64,000 bases of DNA, taken from Lenzites betulinus (Eukaryota > Basidiomycota > Agaricomycetes > Polyporales > Polyporaceae). Below the pieces are notes generated by a model. That model searched no databases. It was not told the DNA's origin and was given only the letters and a program-made list of their open reading frames with translations. This document shows, one piece after another, positions 11,778 to 22,896 of this stretch. Made by a program: the position numbers and the translations under genes. The stretch lies in the NCBI GenBank assembly GCA_022264855.1, contig JABYQU010000053.1, forward strand, positions 232,548-296,547, in the 5' to 3' direction. Numbering within the stretch: the stretch's first letter is position 1; every line of letters begins with the position of its first letter.

Positions 11778-12210
11778 CGTGCGCTAGCGTCTCGGGTAAG
11801 CGGTAGGAGTTCTGAGAATGATGTCTGCCGACACGATCAGAGTAGGCCCACAAGCATTATATGGGAGCAGCGAGCGTATATATGCGAAGCAGTTGCAGAA
11901 GGTGATCGCTAGAAACAAGGAGCACGTCCGCTCCTGTACGCTCCCATCACTGTATATAGACGCGCTACGCCCGCTCAGGCACCATTTGGTTTACTAACTT
12001 CTAAGTAAGTACTCATATTTCTATTTACGCTCATGTCGGCGCGCTTCAGTTTTGGGGTCCAGGTAACGAGGTTGTAACCCAAGAAGTACTGCATATATTG
12101 CAACTGAGCGACATCCCATCAAATACCGAAAGAGCACAGGAAATACAGAAACTTAAGAGCCATATCTGCGGTCGTTGAGCTACCCGGGTATCTTCCGCCA
12201 CGATAATCCC
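11778..12210. other. Intergenic between BTB gene 5' end and reductase 3' end
   Basis: Contains the BTB promoter (tatata near 11876-11883). No coding signal or repeat seen. Confidence 0.45.
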
Positions 12211-13653
12211 TCACTGCGACCGCATGAGAACGAACACGAAGCAAGCCAGCTGGAACAGCATTCCGGGGACAAAGATGTATCTGTTCCGGTACAGATTGTT
12301 CTTGACAGTTGAGCAGAGGGTTGGAGGCCCCTTCGCTCCGGCCTCGTCGATTGCGGCAATCTCTTCCTCCGTGAGGTCCGCTGAAGGCGAAAAACGACGT
12401 TGAGTATTTCTGCATTGCTTGTCAAAGTGGTGAATAACATACGCAGATCGGCTACGGCCAGATACTCCTGCAAATGCGCCTTAGTCGAGCTGGTCCTGTA
12501 GTACGTGTTAGGTAAAGAAGCCTCCGTATGATAGCAGCACCATGATACGCACGTCACAATTACGACACCCTTACTCCTGACCCATGCCAAAAGCACCTGC
12601 GTGGGAGTGGCCTTCAAACGTTGAGCTGCCGCCTCTACAGGCTTGTCAACGGGACCCCCGGGGTATTTCGTGATGGGTCTTACGCAATGATTAATACACT
12701 GGCCTTGTGCCCTTAACAGTTATGCTCCACTCACTGTAGACTGCTATAAGCCTCGGTCACGATGCCGTGCTTTGCACTGAACTCCAAAAGGCCCTTGTTC
12801 TGCGCATAGTTGTATGGATGGAAGAGAATCTATGCATACGCAGTTGAGTAAACGTTATGCACCACAGATGATTAAAAATAACAGACCTGATTGGCCGCGG
12901 GTTTGACCTTGGCTATCTTGACCAGCTTTTGCAGCAACGGAAGATCAAAGTTGCTAACACCGATGCTCCTAAAGCACAACAGCCATCAGCTCTCTGCTTC
13001 ATGTGTGTCAGTATCTATGGGTACGAACTTAGACAAACCAGTCTCTTGGATTTTCTCGAACTCCTGCCAATCTGTTTCCAGGTCTTTTATTGCCATCGGG
13101 TTGTGGATCAGGTAGAGGTCCACTTGCTTCACGCCGAGCTACGCATCATGGTCATATAGACATGAGCACAGCCTGCTGAAAAGCTCGCAGAGATGATACA
13201 TACTTGGTTGAGACTATGCTCGATCGCCGCGGGAATGGACGTGAGACCGGACCACTTGGTTGTGATGTAAAGGTCAGAGCGGTCAAGAGCACTGTCACGG
13301 ATGGCACGCCCAACGCTGTCCTCCGTTTGGTACCCTGTATATTTCGCGTGAGCGGCAGCTTTGTTGCATTAACGGATAGGGCGTACATTGTGCGGTATCG
13401 AGGTGCGAGAAACCCGTTTCAATGGCTTGAATCACGTAGTCGGTGACGTCCTGTAAGAACACCGGGCGTAAGTCTGCGATGGGTACACATAATGTGAGCG
13501 CGCCGGACCTGGCCCTTCCACTTCGACCCCGTGCCAAACGCTATGACGGGCATCTGAAACATGCGAGGCTTAAATTGACGTAGCTAGCCCAGTGTATGCA
13601 CATAATGGGCGTACCTCGGTGCCATCATTGAGCTTGACTTTCTCAAACGGCAT
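12211..13653 (-). CDS. Aldo/keto reductase with C-terminal membrane segment
   Basis: NADPH-dependent carbonyl reductase of the aldo/keto reductase superfamily. It is broken into about ten small exons that rejoin cleanly: MPFEKVKLNDGTE, MPVIAFGTGSKWKGQ, then HLDTAQWYQTEDSVG, YITTKWSG, VDLYLIHNP, IGVSNF, and PTQVLLAWVRSKG. The catalytic tetrad is present: Asp in HLDTA, Tyr in YQTED, Lys in TTKWS and His in LIHNP. The last exon runs past the usual barrel end into YIFVPGMLFQLACFVFVLM, a hydrophobic stretch likely to anchor the enzyme in a membrane, and stops at the TGA 12211-12213. The gene is divergent from the gelsolin-type gene over 291 bases. Its substrate cannot be read from sequence. Confidence 0.88.
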
Positions 13654-13944
13654 TCTCGACTTCAAGGGTCTTCAGCTGTGGTAGTAGTTGCCAAGAAGAA
13701 TATTGATGGGAGGCACAGCACCTAGCACGTCTGTGGGAGACGTTGGGGATAAGTATAGTTCCAACGCCATCGTGCTGAGTGAGCACGACCACTCGTTTGG
13801 TCCGAAGTCGACCATGACCGGTTGACCAGTCGCAAGCGGCCTTCTCGACTCCGTCATTGATAAGATAAGAGTTTGAAGCTTCATCTAATCTAATCTAGCC
13901 TACATACCGTCGTCAGCGAGAACACAACCTTGATTCCTTCCGCC
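13654..13944. promoter_or_regulatory. Shared divergent promoter, reductase and gelsolin-like genes
   Basis: 291 bases between two start codons pointing apart. No clear TATA box is seen. An AATCTAATCTAG repeat-like run occurs near 13888. Confidence 0.4.
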
Positions 13945-15436
13945 ATGTCTCAAGATGCTACGCGGGGGCCCTTCCTCACAAGGCCCACAAAGTATAACAT
14001 TGAGGATACGAACATTGCGCTTCTGGGATCGGACGTGAGTAAAATTACAATATTAATGCAATCATGATTTACAGCAGCGATGGCTGTGGTGATCAAACTT
14101 GAAAGCTTGAACCCTCGTTCACATTTGAAAGATCGTTGTCATGCTCATGTAATATCTCTTCGGGCAGCTCGAGAAACAGGTTAGAGCGCATGCTGGAGAC
14201 AAGGAAACAGCTTGGGAAGTAGCTGGTCAAGCACCAGGGGTACAGATCTGGCGAATCGAACAGTTCACCGTCAAGGAGTGGCCGAAATCTCACTACGGAT
14301 ACTTCTATGACGGAGACTCGTATATCGTCCTGCACGTAAGTGCAATGCTGTCCGCATACTGCGTCGGCATCTGCTGAGACGCAGGGAACCTATACAGACG
14401 TACACGAAAGATCAGGACTCTGAGGAACTCCTCTATGACTTGCATTTCTGGCTCGGTGCAGAAACCAGTCAGGACGAGGCCGGAACGGCTGCCTACAAGA
14501 CCGTCGAGCTCGACGACCGTACGTCGCTCTTGGCGCTGTAGACTGCTTCTCACTCAAAATAAACTCTCATCAGACTTGGGGGGCAAGCCCGTCCAATACC
14601 GCGAAATACAATCATACGAGTCTGCGCGCCTCCTCTCCTACTTCCCGCATTTCATCTCCCTGCGTGGTGGAGTCGCTTCCGGATTCCATCACGTCTCCGC
14701 CCCGCCTCCGGACAATACTCGCAGGCTATACCGTATCAACGCGACGCAGGTCCCGGGGCGCGCCACTGCGCACCTACAGGTTCGCGAGGTTCCCGCGGAG
14801 GGCTCGAGCGTGACACAGGGCGACGTATACGTGCTCGACCTGGGCGACCGCGTCTGGCAGTTCAACACGCGCGGCAGTCTGGGTAAGGAGCGCTTCAAGG
14901 CTGCCGAGTTTGTGCAGTCGCTCGTCAACGAGCGCGGGAGCCAGCCGGACACAACCGTTTACGGCGAGTCTCATTCCATAAGAAAATTCAAACCCGCAGC
15001 TTCTTATTTATACACAATTTCGATTTTAGACGAAAACGGGCAGGGTGCTGGGGTGTTCCTAGCCGCTCTCGACCTTGCCGCTGTTCACGACGCACCGCAT
15101 GTTTCTGTCTCCTCAGAATCCTCGACGGCACTCTTCCGCCTGTCTGACGAAAGTGGTGAAGTCCTCTTCGAGCACGTGTCACCACCCGCGCTCTCGACGC
15201 TCTCGACATCCGACGCGTTTGTGCTCGACGACAGTACGAACTATGCGTCCCCTGCCCTATACGTGTGGGTTGGCAGGAATGCGTCGCTCACGGAACGCCG
15301 GCTCGCGCTGCAGTATGGGCAGTGGTACTTGTACAAGCATGCGCGGGGAGCCGGACGTGCGGCTTATGCGACACACATCGTGAAGATGCGTGAGGGGCAG
15401 GAGACAGAGGCTTTCTTGAAAGCGATTGGTGCGTGA
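13945..15436 (+). CDS. Gelsolin/severin-family actin-binding protein
   Basis: Exons 13945-14034, 14168-14335, 14398-14518, 14574-14963 and 15030-15436 give 391 residues. The first gelsolin repeat is clear: [28 protein letters not shown] and [17 protein letters not shown]. Repeat 2 has [27 protein letters not shown] and [14 protein letters not shown]. Repeat 3 follows, with AFVLDDS and [10 protein letters not shown]. This three-repeat size matches severin/fragmin, which sever and cap actin filaments in a Ca2+-dependent manner. The last intron (14964-15029, 66 bases) starts with GC instead of GT. Removing it restores the family motif [11 protein letters not shown], whereas reading through adds 22 AT-rich-coded residues in frame. 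Confidence 0.92.
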
Positions 15437-15636
15437 GTGGGATGGACAGGCAGGTATCTAAGTAGTAAGAAGAGAATGTATGATATGTGTAGGATGATAC
15501 CCCCGCTCGAGTACTTAGAGGACGTTCCATAGGTGGTGGTTGTTTTCAAAAGGGATGCCGTTAAGAAGGAGCTCGTTGGGATGATTGGGGTGGATATGTG
15601 AAACTCCGGGAGAAAGACAGAAGATCGATGCGGGTA

Positions 15637-16215
15637 TCACAAGGTATACACCTGAACCTCGTACGCTCTCTGGAACAAGAAGTCGCTTGCATACATATTC
15701 GAACACGTAGTGCTGTGTTTCTGGACAAACTCCTCGATGTCCTGCGCCCGTTTTGGACCGAGGAGACGACCAAGAATGTGAGTGATCCAGGTGCGGCAGG
15801 TGACGTGATGAAGGCGGGTCTCCTGTGCCGCAGGGTAGCTCGTCCGGAAGATCGAGGAGCACTCTCGTCTGAGCTCTGCTACGCCTATAGGGGAGCAATC
15901 GGAGATTTTGAAGTAGGCGAGGATGCAGTCGTTGTTGATCTTGGACAGCGGCCCGTGAGGCAAGGCCTGCTCGATGTACGCTCCAGGACCTTGTGGATTG
16001 GAGCTTGAAGTACTCATCGCGGCCCAGTGATGGCGTGTGGCGACGCCGTTCTGGTCGATGTGTATGAGTGCCCAGTGAAACGAGTTCAACAAGGGCGTGG
16101 TGGCGATGTAAAGGGAGTCGGGTTGTAGCTGGACGCGATATGGGGCAGCATGCAGTACCATCGTGGACGATGTGGTGCGATCTTCTGGTAAATCGAAGTC
16201 AGGATGGATTAACAT
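15637..16215 (-). CDS. Small fungal protein of unknown function
   Basis: A 192-residue open frame from MLIHPDFDLP to a TGA at 15637. It contains FHWALIHIDQNGVATRHHW and DCILAYFKIS, a beta-rich pattern reminiscent of small fungal proteins grouped as DUF7770, but I cannot confirm that family. The middle (HHVTCRTWITHILGRLL) has a Cys-Arg-Thr-Trp motif that could be functional. No signal peptide or membrane helix is seen. The coding claim rests on frame length, a sensible start context and codon composition. An in-frame extension upstream to 16431 is possible but looks non-coding. Confidence 0.55.
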   Translation of the reverse strand: MLIHPDFDLPEDRTTSSTMVLHAAPYRVQLQPDSLYIATTPLLNSFHWALIHIDQNGVATRHHWAAMSTSSSNPQGPGAYIEQALPHGPLSKINNDCILAYFKISDCSPIGVAELRRECSSIFRTSYPAAQETRLHHVTCRTWITHILGRLLGPKRAQDIEEFVQKHSTTCSNMYASDFLFQRAYEVQVYTL

Positions 16216-17866
16216 CTGATAGAACTTGCATGAGATACTCACCGGCGACTGAGAATACAAACCTGTCAGAGGGGGCTGCAAAGAATAGGATGCCAAAGCA
16301 CGATGCGGTTTCGGCGGTGTGGGGTGGCGTACACGTAAACGAGGTGGTGCGGCCGTACGCGATACTCGATACTCGATACTGACCCAAATGCAGCGACAGA
16401 TCCCGAGAGCGAGCAGTGGGGCAGCAAGCAACCGTTATGCGATGGATTATTCCTCTTTATCAGTCGAGGGATAGCCCTGTAACGCGGTACGATGGAGTCT
16501 TTGGCACGTTTATATGACTGCTGCTGCTGCACGTAGTCGATAGAGGAAACTTGGTGTATTCGGGGGGACACGAGGACACGGCATGATCAAATTATTGGCG
16601 GGCGCTGGCGTCAATCCCCTCTATGTCATTCCTCGAGGTTCGGGGAACCAGAGTAAGGCGAGGCAGTCTCATGACTATTATGAAGATCCAAGGATCGCAT
16701 GTTTGATGCCTAACGTCCGTGTATGTGGGAATTAGCCCACACTAGGGGGCCCACGGTACAAGTTGCAACGGAGCTCTCACATTTCAAGCAGGCTGTGATC
16801 ATCGATTCAGGCCCACGAGGCCAGATACCTGTGTCTACACGGAATCATGTGTATGTCAAACACGGATCTCAATGGACGTAGTTGCTGTAAATGGGGCCTA
16901 TTAACAATGGTATTAGAGAAAATCCTGTGCTCTCTGCAGTACGTAACCATCGCGATACTGCGTTCAACGACGGTCAAGGGCGTACCGGAGCTATTGTCAA
17001 ATTCGCCACAAGCATGCTAGCATGTTTCCGAGTCGGAAATGACCGTCTTTATTTGGTGAGAGTGCTCTGGACAGCAGTGGAGAGTACAGGGAGGTAAACG
17101 CGGAAGTCAGGGCCGAAGGTACTACGGGCGCCTCGGGGGGTCGCGCGTGCGCGGAACCGTACTTCCTGTTTTAGGTAACGCGTTCTTGTCCCTCAACGAG
17201 TCAATCGTCTTGCTTTCTTGCCACCACTCATCCACACAAGACCTCCCACCTGGCCCGCATTGAGAGTAATCGCACACTAGAGCGCTGTGCACGCATCAGA
17301 ACGCGCGCCCTTCGCAATTGTCATTCTGAAACGTGTTCTCGTTCACCCAGCGAGAGACGCCGCCGCACCGCACGTCCCGCTTGCTCTTATTGTTATGCCC
17401 ATCTTCGATCGCCTCTTCTCCGCTCATCTACCGGTAGGCGCGAGCTGAGGAGACAAAAGCTCTCGCTCGAATCTGAACAGGCTCGAGCATGACTAAGCCG
17501 ATGCAGACATTGTTCGCCCTCCCGGCTCAGTGCCGCTCACACAAGACTCGGGGCCTGTTCCTATGTGGAGTCTGCAGACCTGGCTTATAAGCCCTAGGTC
17601 TTTGGGAGCCTTCGACCAAACCTCCTTCTAACGTAGACACTCCTTCGACGCTTCTTTGCTGCTGTGGTTGCTGCGCATAGTCTTACCGCGGATATATAAG
17701 TTCTTGCTGCAGTAGCACTGCAGGCGCCTCGCTGATCACCGGTACCATTACAATAAATCACCGGATCCCCTGCCCCAGGTGAGCTTGCTTCCCCATCTTC
17801 CATTTTACAATAAGTACGGGCTGCGAGCTGACTTTCTTCCCTCACTTTTTTCGCCCAGACACCGCT
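16216..17866. other. Intergenic, 1.65 kb, includes 5' UTR intron of the CCCH gene
   Basis: No coding frame recognised. The right end holds a probable 5' UTR intron, 17779-17858 (80 bases): ccccag/gtgagc donor and a pyrimidine-rich tract before tcgcccag. It ends 8 bases before the CCCH start codon. Confidence 0.5.
16361..16380. repeat. Short tandem repeat, GATACTC x 2.9
   Basis: Nearly three perfect copies of the 7-mer gatactc, about 150 bases upstream of the 15637-16215 gene. Too short to imply a function. Confidence 0.6.
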
Positions 17867-19602
17867 ATGAACAGAGAACGCGCTCCATTTGACATGATGG
17901 CCAACGGGGAGCGGCACACCCAGCAGCATCCCAAGTTTCGCAGTGAGCTTCACCTCCTCTTGAACATGTACACACTTGCTGATGTACCCATAGGCAAGCT
18001 ATGCCGCGACTTTCCCTTTGGGAGATGTCGTTTCGGCGACGACTGCTCGTACCTGCACGTAACGCCCGCCTACTCTCCCGCCAGCCAGTATCCCATCTAC
18101 CCCAGCGTCTCCGCGATCGCACAATCGATATTCCAGTCCTACAACCATCTCTGCGATCCAGCCATGTACTCGCCATCTCTTCCCGGCCCTCCACGATTCA
18201 TCGAGACCAGGAGCGAGGCCTTGAAACCCCGTGTTTCCCGCACGCCAGAAGGCCAGAGGCGTGCCCGCCCCCAGAAGTCCCACGTCGAGAAGTGGTGTCT
18301 TGCCATCGACGTCCCAAAAGAGTGCAATGACACTCCCCCGCCAGCACCTCCGACGACTCCGACGTCGGCGACGATGTCAGAATCGTCATCCCGCACCACG
18401 GACCATCACAGCGACAGTAGGTGGACGGAGAGCCCAATCCAGGCCGCCACCGAACGGCAGGTAACCCCCCACTCGGGACGATCTTCCGTAGTGAATGTCC
18501 GTCGTGTGCAGAAGATGAACCAGTTCTTCAGGAGTGCGCACGCTTTGTTTCTCTCCCGTTCTCTGGGATGCTGACGTCTACATACGCATAGCGAAACCTT
18601 GCAAGTTTTTCGCGGAGCCTACGGGGTGCATCAAAGGCGATAGGTGTAACTTGTGAGTATGCCTGTCATTTGTGGGTATACACACCGCTGATGATGCCCC
18701 TTTGCCTGTAGCATCCACGAGAACCCGGACAGCAACCGTTTGCCCACCGGTCTAGCAATGTCAGCAGAAGCCATGTCGGAGAGCGAGGCGGAAAGCGCGG
18801 CAGACTCAAGCGTACGGAGCGAGCTGTACACGGGTACTATCGCATCATCCGACGTGCGAGCGTGCACCGAGATGACACAAGAGGAGGATAAGAAGAACTT
18901 CTATCCTGTCACTTGGCGCGTCGTAGGCGGCGGGGTGACGCTTGGTGGGCGACGTACGTCTCAACTGCTCTAAATTCTTGACACGACGCTGATTTTACAC
19001 TTTCCCCGCCTCCAGGAGAAGTATGTCAGGACTTCATGGCAGGACGATGCTCTGAGGGTACCGACTGCAAATATGCCCACCCAGATACTAGTGGGTTGTC
19101 TCCTATGCTCGTGTTATTGTCGACGCTGAGATACATCCTACCAGGCGAGGACGAGAGCTTGTATAACTACGTGGAGCCCTCCATGTTCAGTCCCATCACG
19201 CCCATTTCGCCCGTATCGCCCGTCCTCGTTCCCTACCCCCTGGTGTATCCTTTTGTGTCCCCGTTCCCAACCTACCCGCTGCCCACGCTTCCCAGTTATC
19301 CGGCTGTGCCATCTCCACCCACCACGCTGCCCCCTCCGGTCTCGAAAGCGATACACCGCGCCAAGAGGTCTTCTACTGGCTTGACAGTGGTCACCTCCCT
19401 CGCACCAGTCATCGCCGCGCCTAGCCCATACTCCCCTAATCGAGTCGTGGATGGAAGCACGTTGCTCGGACGGGAGCTTCCCTCGGGGAAGCACAGGGAC
19501 ACCTTGCGGGTGGCACGCGCGGTCGTTCGGCCTCTGTCCACACCGCCGACGCCGGTGCACGGCCCTGATGTCGGCGTTGCGAAGGTGCGGCTGCTGCTCT
19601 AG
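17867..19602 (+). CDS. Triple CCCH zinc-finger protein
   Basis: Likely RNA-binding regulator. Exons 17867-18533, 18592-18652, 18712-18953 and 19016-19602. Three fingers: CRDFPFGRCRFGDDCSYLH (C-x7-C-x5-C-x3-H), then TKPCKFF leading into a C-x8-C-x5-C-x3-H finger split over two introns, then CQDFMAGRCSEGTDCKYAH (C-x7-C-x5-C-x3-H). The TKPCKFF lead resembles the tristetraprolin family motif. Segments between fingers are Ser/Thr/Pro-rich and probably disordered. Exon 4 contains a 54-base stretch, 19091-19144, with GT-AG ends and no stop, so both a 518-residue retained form and a 500-residue spliced form stay in frame. A 5' UTR intron precedes the start. Confidence 0.85.
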
Positions 19603-20528
19603 ACCGCGGATGTTCTTCTCGCTCACATACTCCCACAGCTCTTCGCCGCAGAGATGCCTTGAGGCGCCAACGCTCACGCCCAAATACTCATAATTCACAA
19701 CCACAGCGCCTCTTCACATCCTTCGATCTGTCCTTCAGACGGTGCTGCACCGCAGCATGTATCTTACTTATTCCACGCAGCACCCCCGGACGCTGCAGTG
19801 TGACCCCTACCTTATTTTCGCATTTCATATTTCGTGGCATCTTCCGTACGGTTGAGGCAATCCCTGGTGTATCTTACGTAGCTTCGTCTTCTCTGGTTCC
19901 CTCTCTCCTTATGCTCGTCCGTTCGCACGATGATGTCCGTGGATATTCCGGCCGCAGCGTGTAGGAATTATTACTTATAGAAAGCGATCTGCGCATCCGG
20001 CTCCTCTGTATATGTCATACGTATCCACCCCAATTGTCTCCTATGCAAATGTACTCTTAGTTTTTCTGGATGACGACAACGCTAGCCTTGAGGTCAGCAG
20101 GAAAGGGCTTCTGAGTAGGTCACTACTGGTACTAGTTCGAATCGTAGTATGACTTCTCACGAAGTCGAAGCGAGGGTTATGTACTAGCTAGCTTATATCA
20201 TTAGCAGGCTGTAAGTACGGCCAAGCGCCGAAAGCCCGTGCACGGTGCGAGTCTGTGCTATCAGATAAGATAAAGATGATGTGATCAGGGCTGGAAGTGT
20301 TGCGTGCTCTCCTCCTGCTCTCCAAGTGTTCCCTTTGCGTCCGTCCGTTCCTCCGGCTCTCCTCGTCCTAGCCTAGGCTTCCCGGATCATCGCCTCCTGC
20401 GGAGGTCGTTTAATAACTCCCATCTCCCTTTCTCTCTTTACACAGAGGTCCCCATATTCTGCCGCCCGTGTCCTCGGCTCCCTCAGGTTCCCTCGCAACA
20501 GCCCGAACATTGGTTGTCCTCCTCCACC
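19603..20528. other. Intergenic, about 0.9 kb
   Basis: The 3' UTR of the CCCH gene and the promoter/5' UTR of heme oxygenase. A pyrimidine-rich leader runs from about 20310 to the start codon. No coding signal is seen. Confidence 0.45.
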
Positions 20529-21752
20529 ATGGCCTCCACGAAGACCTCAAGTGCAACAGTAACAGACCTCTCTCTTCCTATAGCGGACATTCTTCGCAAG
20601 GGCACTGCAGAAGCCCATGAGCGCGCTGAACACAGTGAGGGCGCGAAGTGGCTCGCCCGCGGCGAGCTTGACAAAGAGGAATACGTCCGCTTCCTCATGA
20701 TGGTCTACCACGTCTACGAGTGCGTCTCCATTGTCTCCACTGCGGAACATGTCTAACAGCGTCGCCCCGACCCGCAGCGCGTTCGAGCGAGCGCTCGAGC
20801 AGCACGCCACCCACCCCGTGCTCGCCCCGACCCACAACCCGGGGCTCTTCGCGCGCACCGCCAGCATCGCTGCGGACATCAGCTACCTGCTCAGCGTGCC
20901 CGAGTCGTCATGGAAGACACACCCGCTGCACGTCGCGCTCACAACGACCGCGTCGCCGCCGGCCCTCACGCGGTACGTCTCGCGGATCCAGGAACTCGCG
21001 GCGGGCCCGGACCCGTCCCGGCTCCTCGCGCACGCATACGTGCGTTACCTCGGCGACCTCAGTGGTGGGCAGTTTATCCGCCGGCGCATCGTCAAGGCGT
21101 ACGGGCTCGAGGACGGCGCCGGCGTGAGCTTCTACGACTTCCGGCCGCTCGGCGGCGCGTCCGCATCGTCCACGTCGGGCACGATGGGCGACCTCAAGAA
21201 GATCAAGGAATGGTACCGGGACGGAATGAACGCGGGCGTCGGGGACGACGCGGAGCTCAAAGGTGAGGTGGCGTGTCCTCCCGGGGCCACGCCCTTCTGC
21301 GGTGTCTGTCTGAAAATATGTCGCGGGCGCTGACGTATGGCTTTCCGTTCTTCCCATCCTTCCCTCGGAGCATAGCCGCGATCCTGGACGAGGCACAACT
21401 CGCGTTCGACTACAACACGGCGCTGTTCGACGCGCTGAACCCCCCTTCGACCGCAAGCTCGAGCTCGTCAGACGTTGAGATCGACTCTCCGCTGCACTCG
21501 CCTGTGGAGTCTTCGCCGCCGACACCGCCCGCGACGGACATCCTGCACGCGCCCAAGGTTCTATATGAAGCATCGCAGCCGCCGTCACAGGAGCCTCTTG
21601 TCAGCATCGGGTCGGTCATCGCCCTCGTGGTCGCGCTGTCACTCACGCACTTCGCGCTCGTTGTCGGCGGCTTCACGGGGGACCGGGGGATGTACAAGTT
21701 TGAACGCGCCCAGCAGTGGTTGGCCAATGTGCTCGGTGCCAATCCGGCATGA
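20529..21752 (+). CDS. HMX1: Heme oxygenase, membrane-anchored
   Basis: Opens heme to biliverdin, CO and iron. Exons 20529-20719, 20778-21262 and 21376-21752 give 350 residues. The proximal heme ligand is the His in KGTAEAHERAEHS. The distal-helix signature is YLGDLSGGQFIRRR, the diagnostic LGDLSGGQ of eukaryotic heme oxygenases. After the catalytic part comes an acidic/Ser-rich linker, then a hydrophobic segment (SVIALVVALSLTHFALVVGG) near the C-terminus that should anchor the protein in the ER membrane, as in yeast Hmx1. Intron 2 is 113 bases, longer than typical here. The start has a good context (ccaccATGgcc). Confidence 0.95.
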
Positions 21753-22053
21753 CCGCCCTGAGTTCCCTGCTGGCGACCGGTGACTGTTCCTTGGGCTCCG
21801 CTGGCTAGCAGTGACGGGGCCTGGTGTTTGTTTGACGCATGCTTGGCAGCTTTGGATGCTCATGCCAGAGCGCTGCGGATTTATTACTTCACTCGTTCTG
21901 TATACTAGGGACACATAATAGTCCGAACTTTGGCACCTATGGCACTTTTACTATCACGGGTTACTGTGCCAATCTGGCGCTGCGTGCAGGAAGTCAGAGG
22001 TATACCAAGACAGCCCGTGCAGCAAAATACAGCATCTACTCAGACCCCGTGCT

Positions 22054-22896
22054 TTATGGCTTGATTTCCTCGCCCTTCCAGTCCCATATCCTGCCCCTTT
22101 GGGTCTTTCCAAGCCCCTGCACGACCGCCGCCAGGCGCTCTGCCGCATATGCCGGCTCGAATAACTGCCCGGGCTTCACCCCGCCCCAGAAGGCCTTGCT
22201 CAGGTCGGTCTTCACCGTACCGGGGTGCACAGCGGCCGCGATCGCGGGTAGCTTGCGCGCTTGAAGGTGCAGGTCGAAGGTGCGCACCACCTGGTTCAGC
22301 GCAGCCTTGGACGCGCGGTATGAGTACCAGCCGCCGAGCGCATTCTCGGAGATCGAGCCGACGCGCGCGGAGACGTGCACCCACTTCGCCAGCGGAGACG
22401 CGGGCGTGTCTTCGCTCGCGGCGGGTGGTTTGGCGGTGGCGGCGGATGCTGGGGGAAGGAAGCGCGAGAAGTGCTTGATGAGGAGGAGGTGCGAGATGAC
22501 GTTCAGGCGGAACGTCTCCGTGATGTCCTCGAGCGCGAGGTCTGCCGGCTGCCGCTCGGGGTGCAGGACGCCCGCCAGGAAGAACGCGATGCGGATGTAG
22601 GATTGGGCGTCCTTTGGGAGCGCGTCTGCGAGCGCGTCCGCAGCTGCCGCGATGCTCTCCTCTGACGTTAAGTCTAGCGGGAGCAGACGCAGGCGCGCGG
22701 GGTCGACGTTGCCTTTGAGTGGGCTGAAAATCTCTGCGTGGACCGACTCATGGGTCCGTGGGTGAGCAGAGGACGAGGAGGGTGGGTTGGGGCGGTAGGT
22801 GCCAAAGATAGGGAGAGTGGTGGTGCGGAGATAGTGTCGGACGAGCGCGAGAGAGATGCCGCGCGTGGCTGGCGAGATCAAGACGAACGGTGGCAT
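22054..22896 (-). CDS. Short-chain dehydrogenase/reductase
   Basis: Intronless, 280 residues from MPPFVLISPATRG. The N-terminal nucleotide-binding strand-turn is atypical (SPATRGIS in place of TGxxxGxG), like C-factor/CsgA-type SDRs. LNVISHLLLIKHF matches the NNAG-distal helix, VHVSARVGSISEN gives the catalytic Ser, and YSYRASK gives the YxxxK motif. VHPGTVKTDLSKAF is the usual loop after the active site. It is convergent with heme oxygenase, about 300 bases away. The substrate is unknown. An in-frame Met at 22959 would add a hydrophobic leader, but 22896 fits the family start better. Confidence 0.88.
   Translation of the reverse strand: MPPFVLISPATRGISLALVRHYLRTTTLPIFGTYRPNPPSSSSAHPRTHESVHAEIFSPLKGNVDPARLRLLPLDLTSEESIAAAADALADALPKDAQSYIRIAFFLAGVLHPERQPADLALEDITETFRLNVISHLLLIKHFSRFLPPASAATAKPPAASEDTPASPLAKWVHVSARVGSISENALGGWYSYRASKAALNQVVRTFDLHLQARKLPAIAAAVHPGTVKTDLSKAFWGGVKPGQLFEPAYAAERLAAVVQGLGKTQRGRIWDWKGEEIKP

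Noticed and set aside
12180..12617. Single-frame reading through reductase introns
   Set aside because: Exon joining gives a full aldo/keto reductase; the single frame mixes exon and intron.
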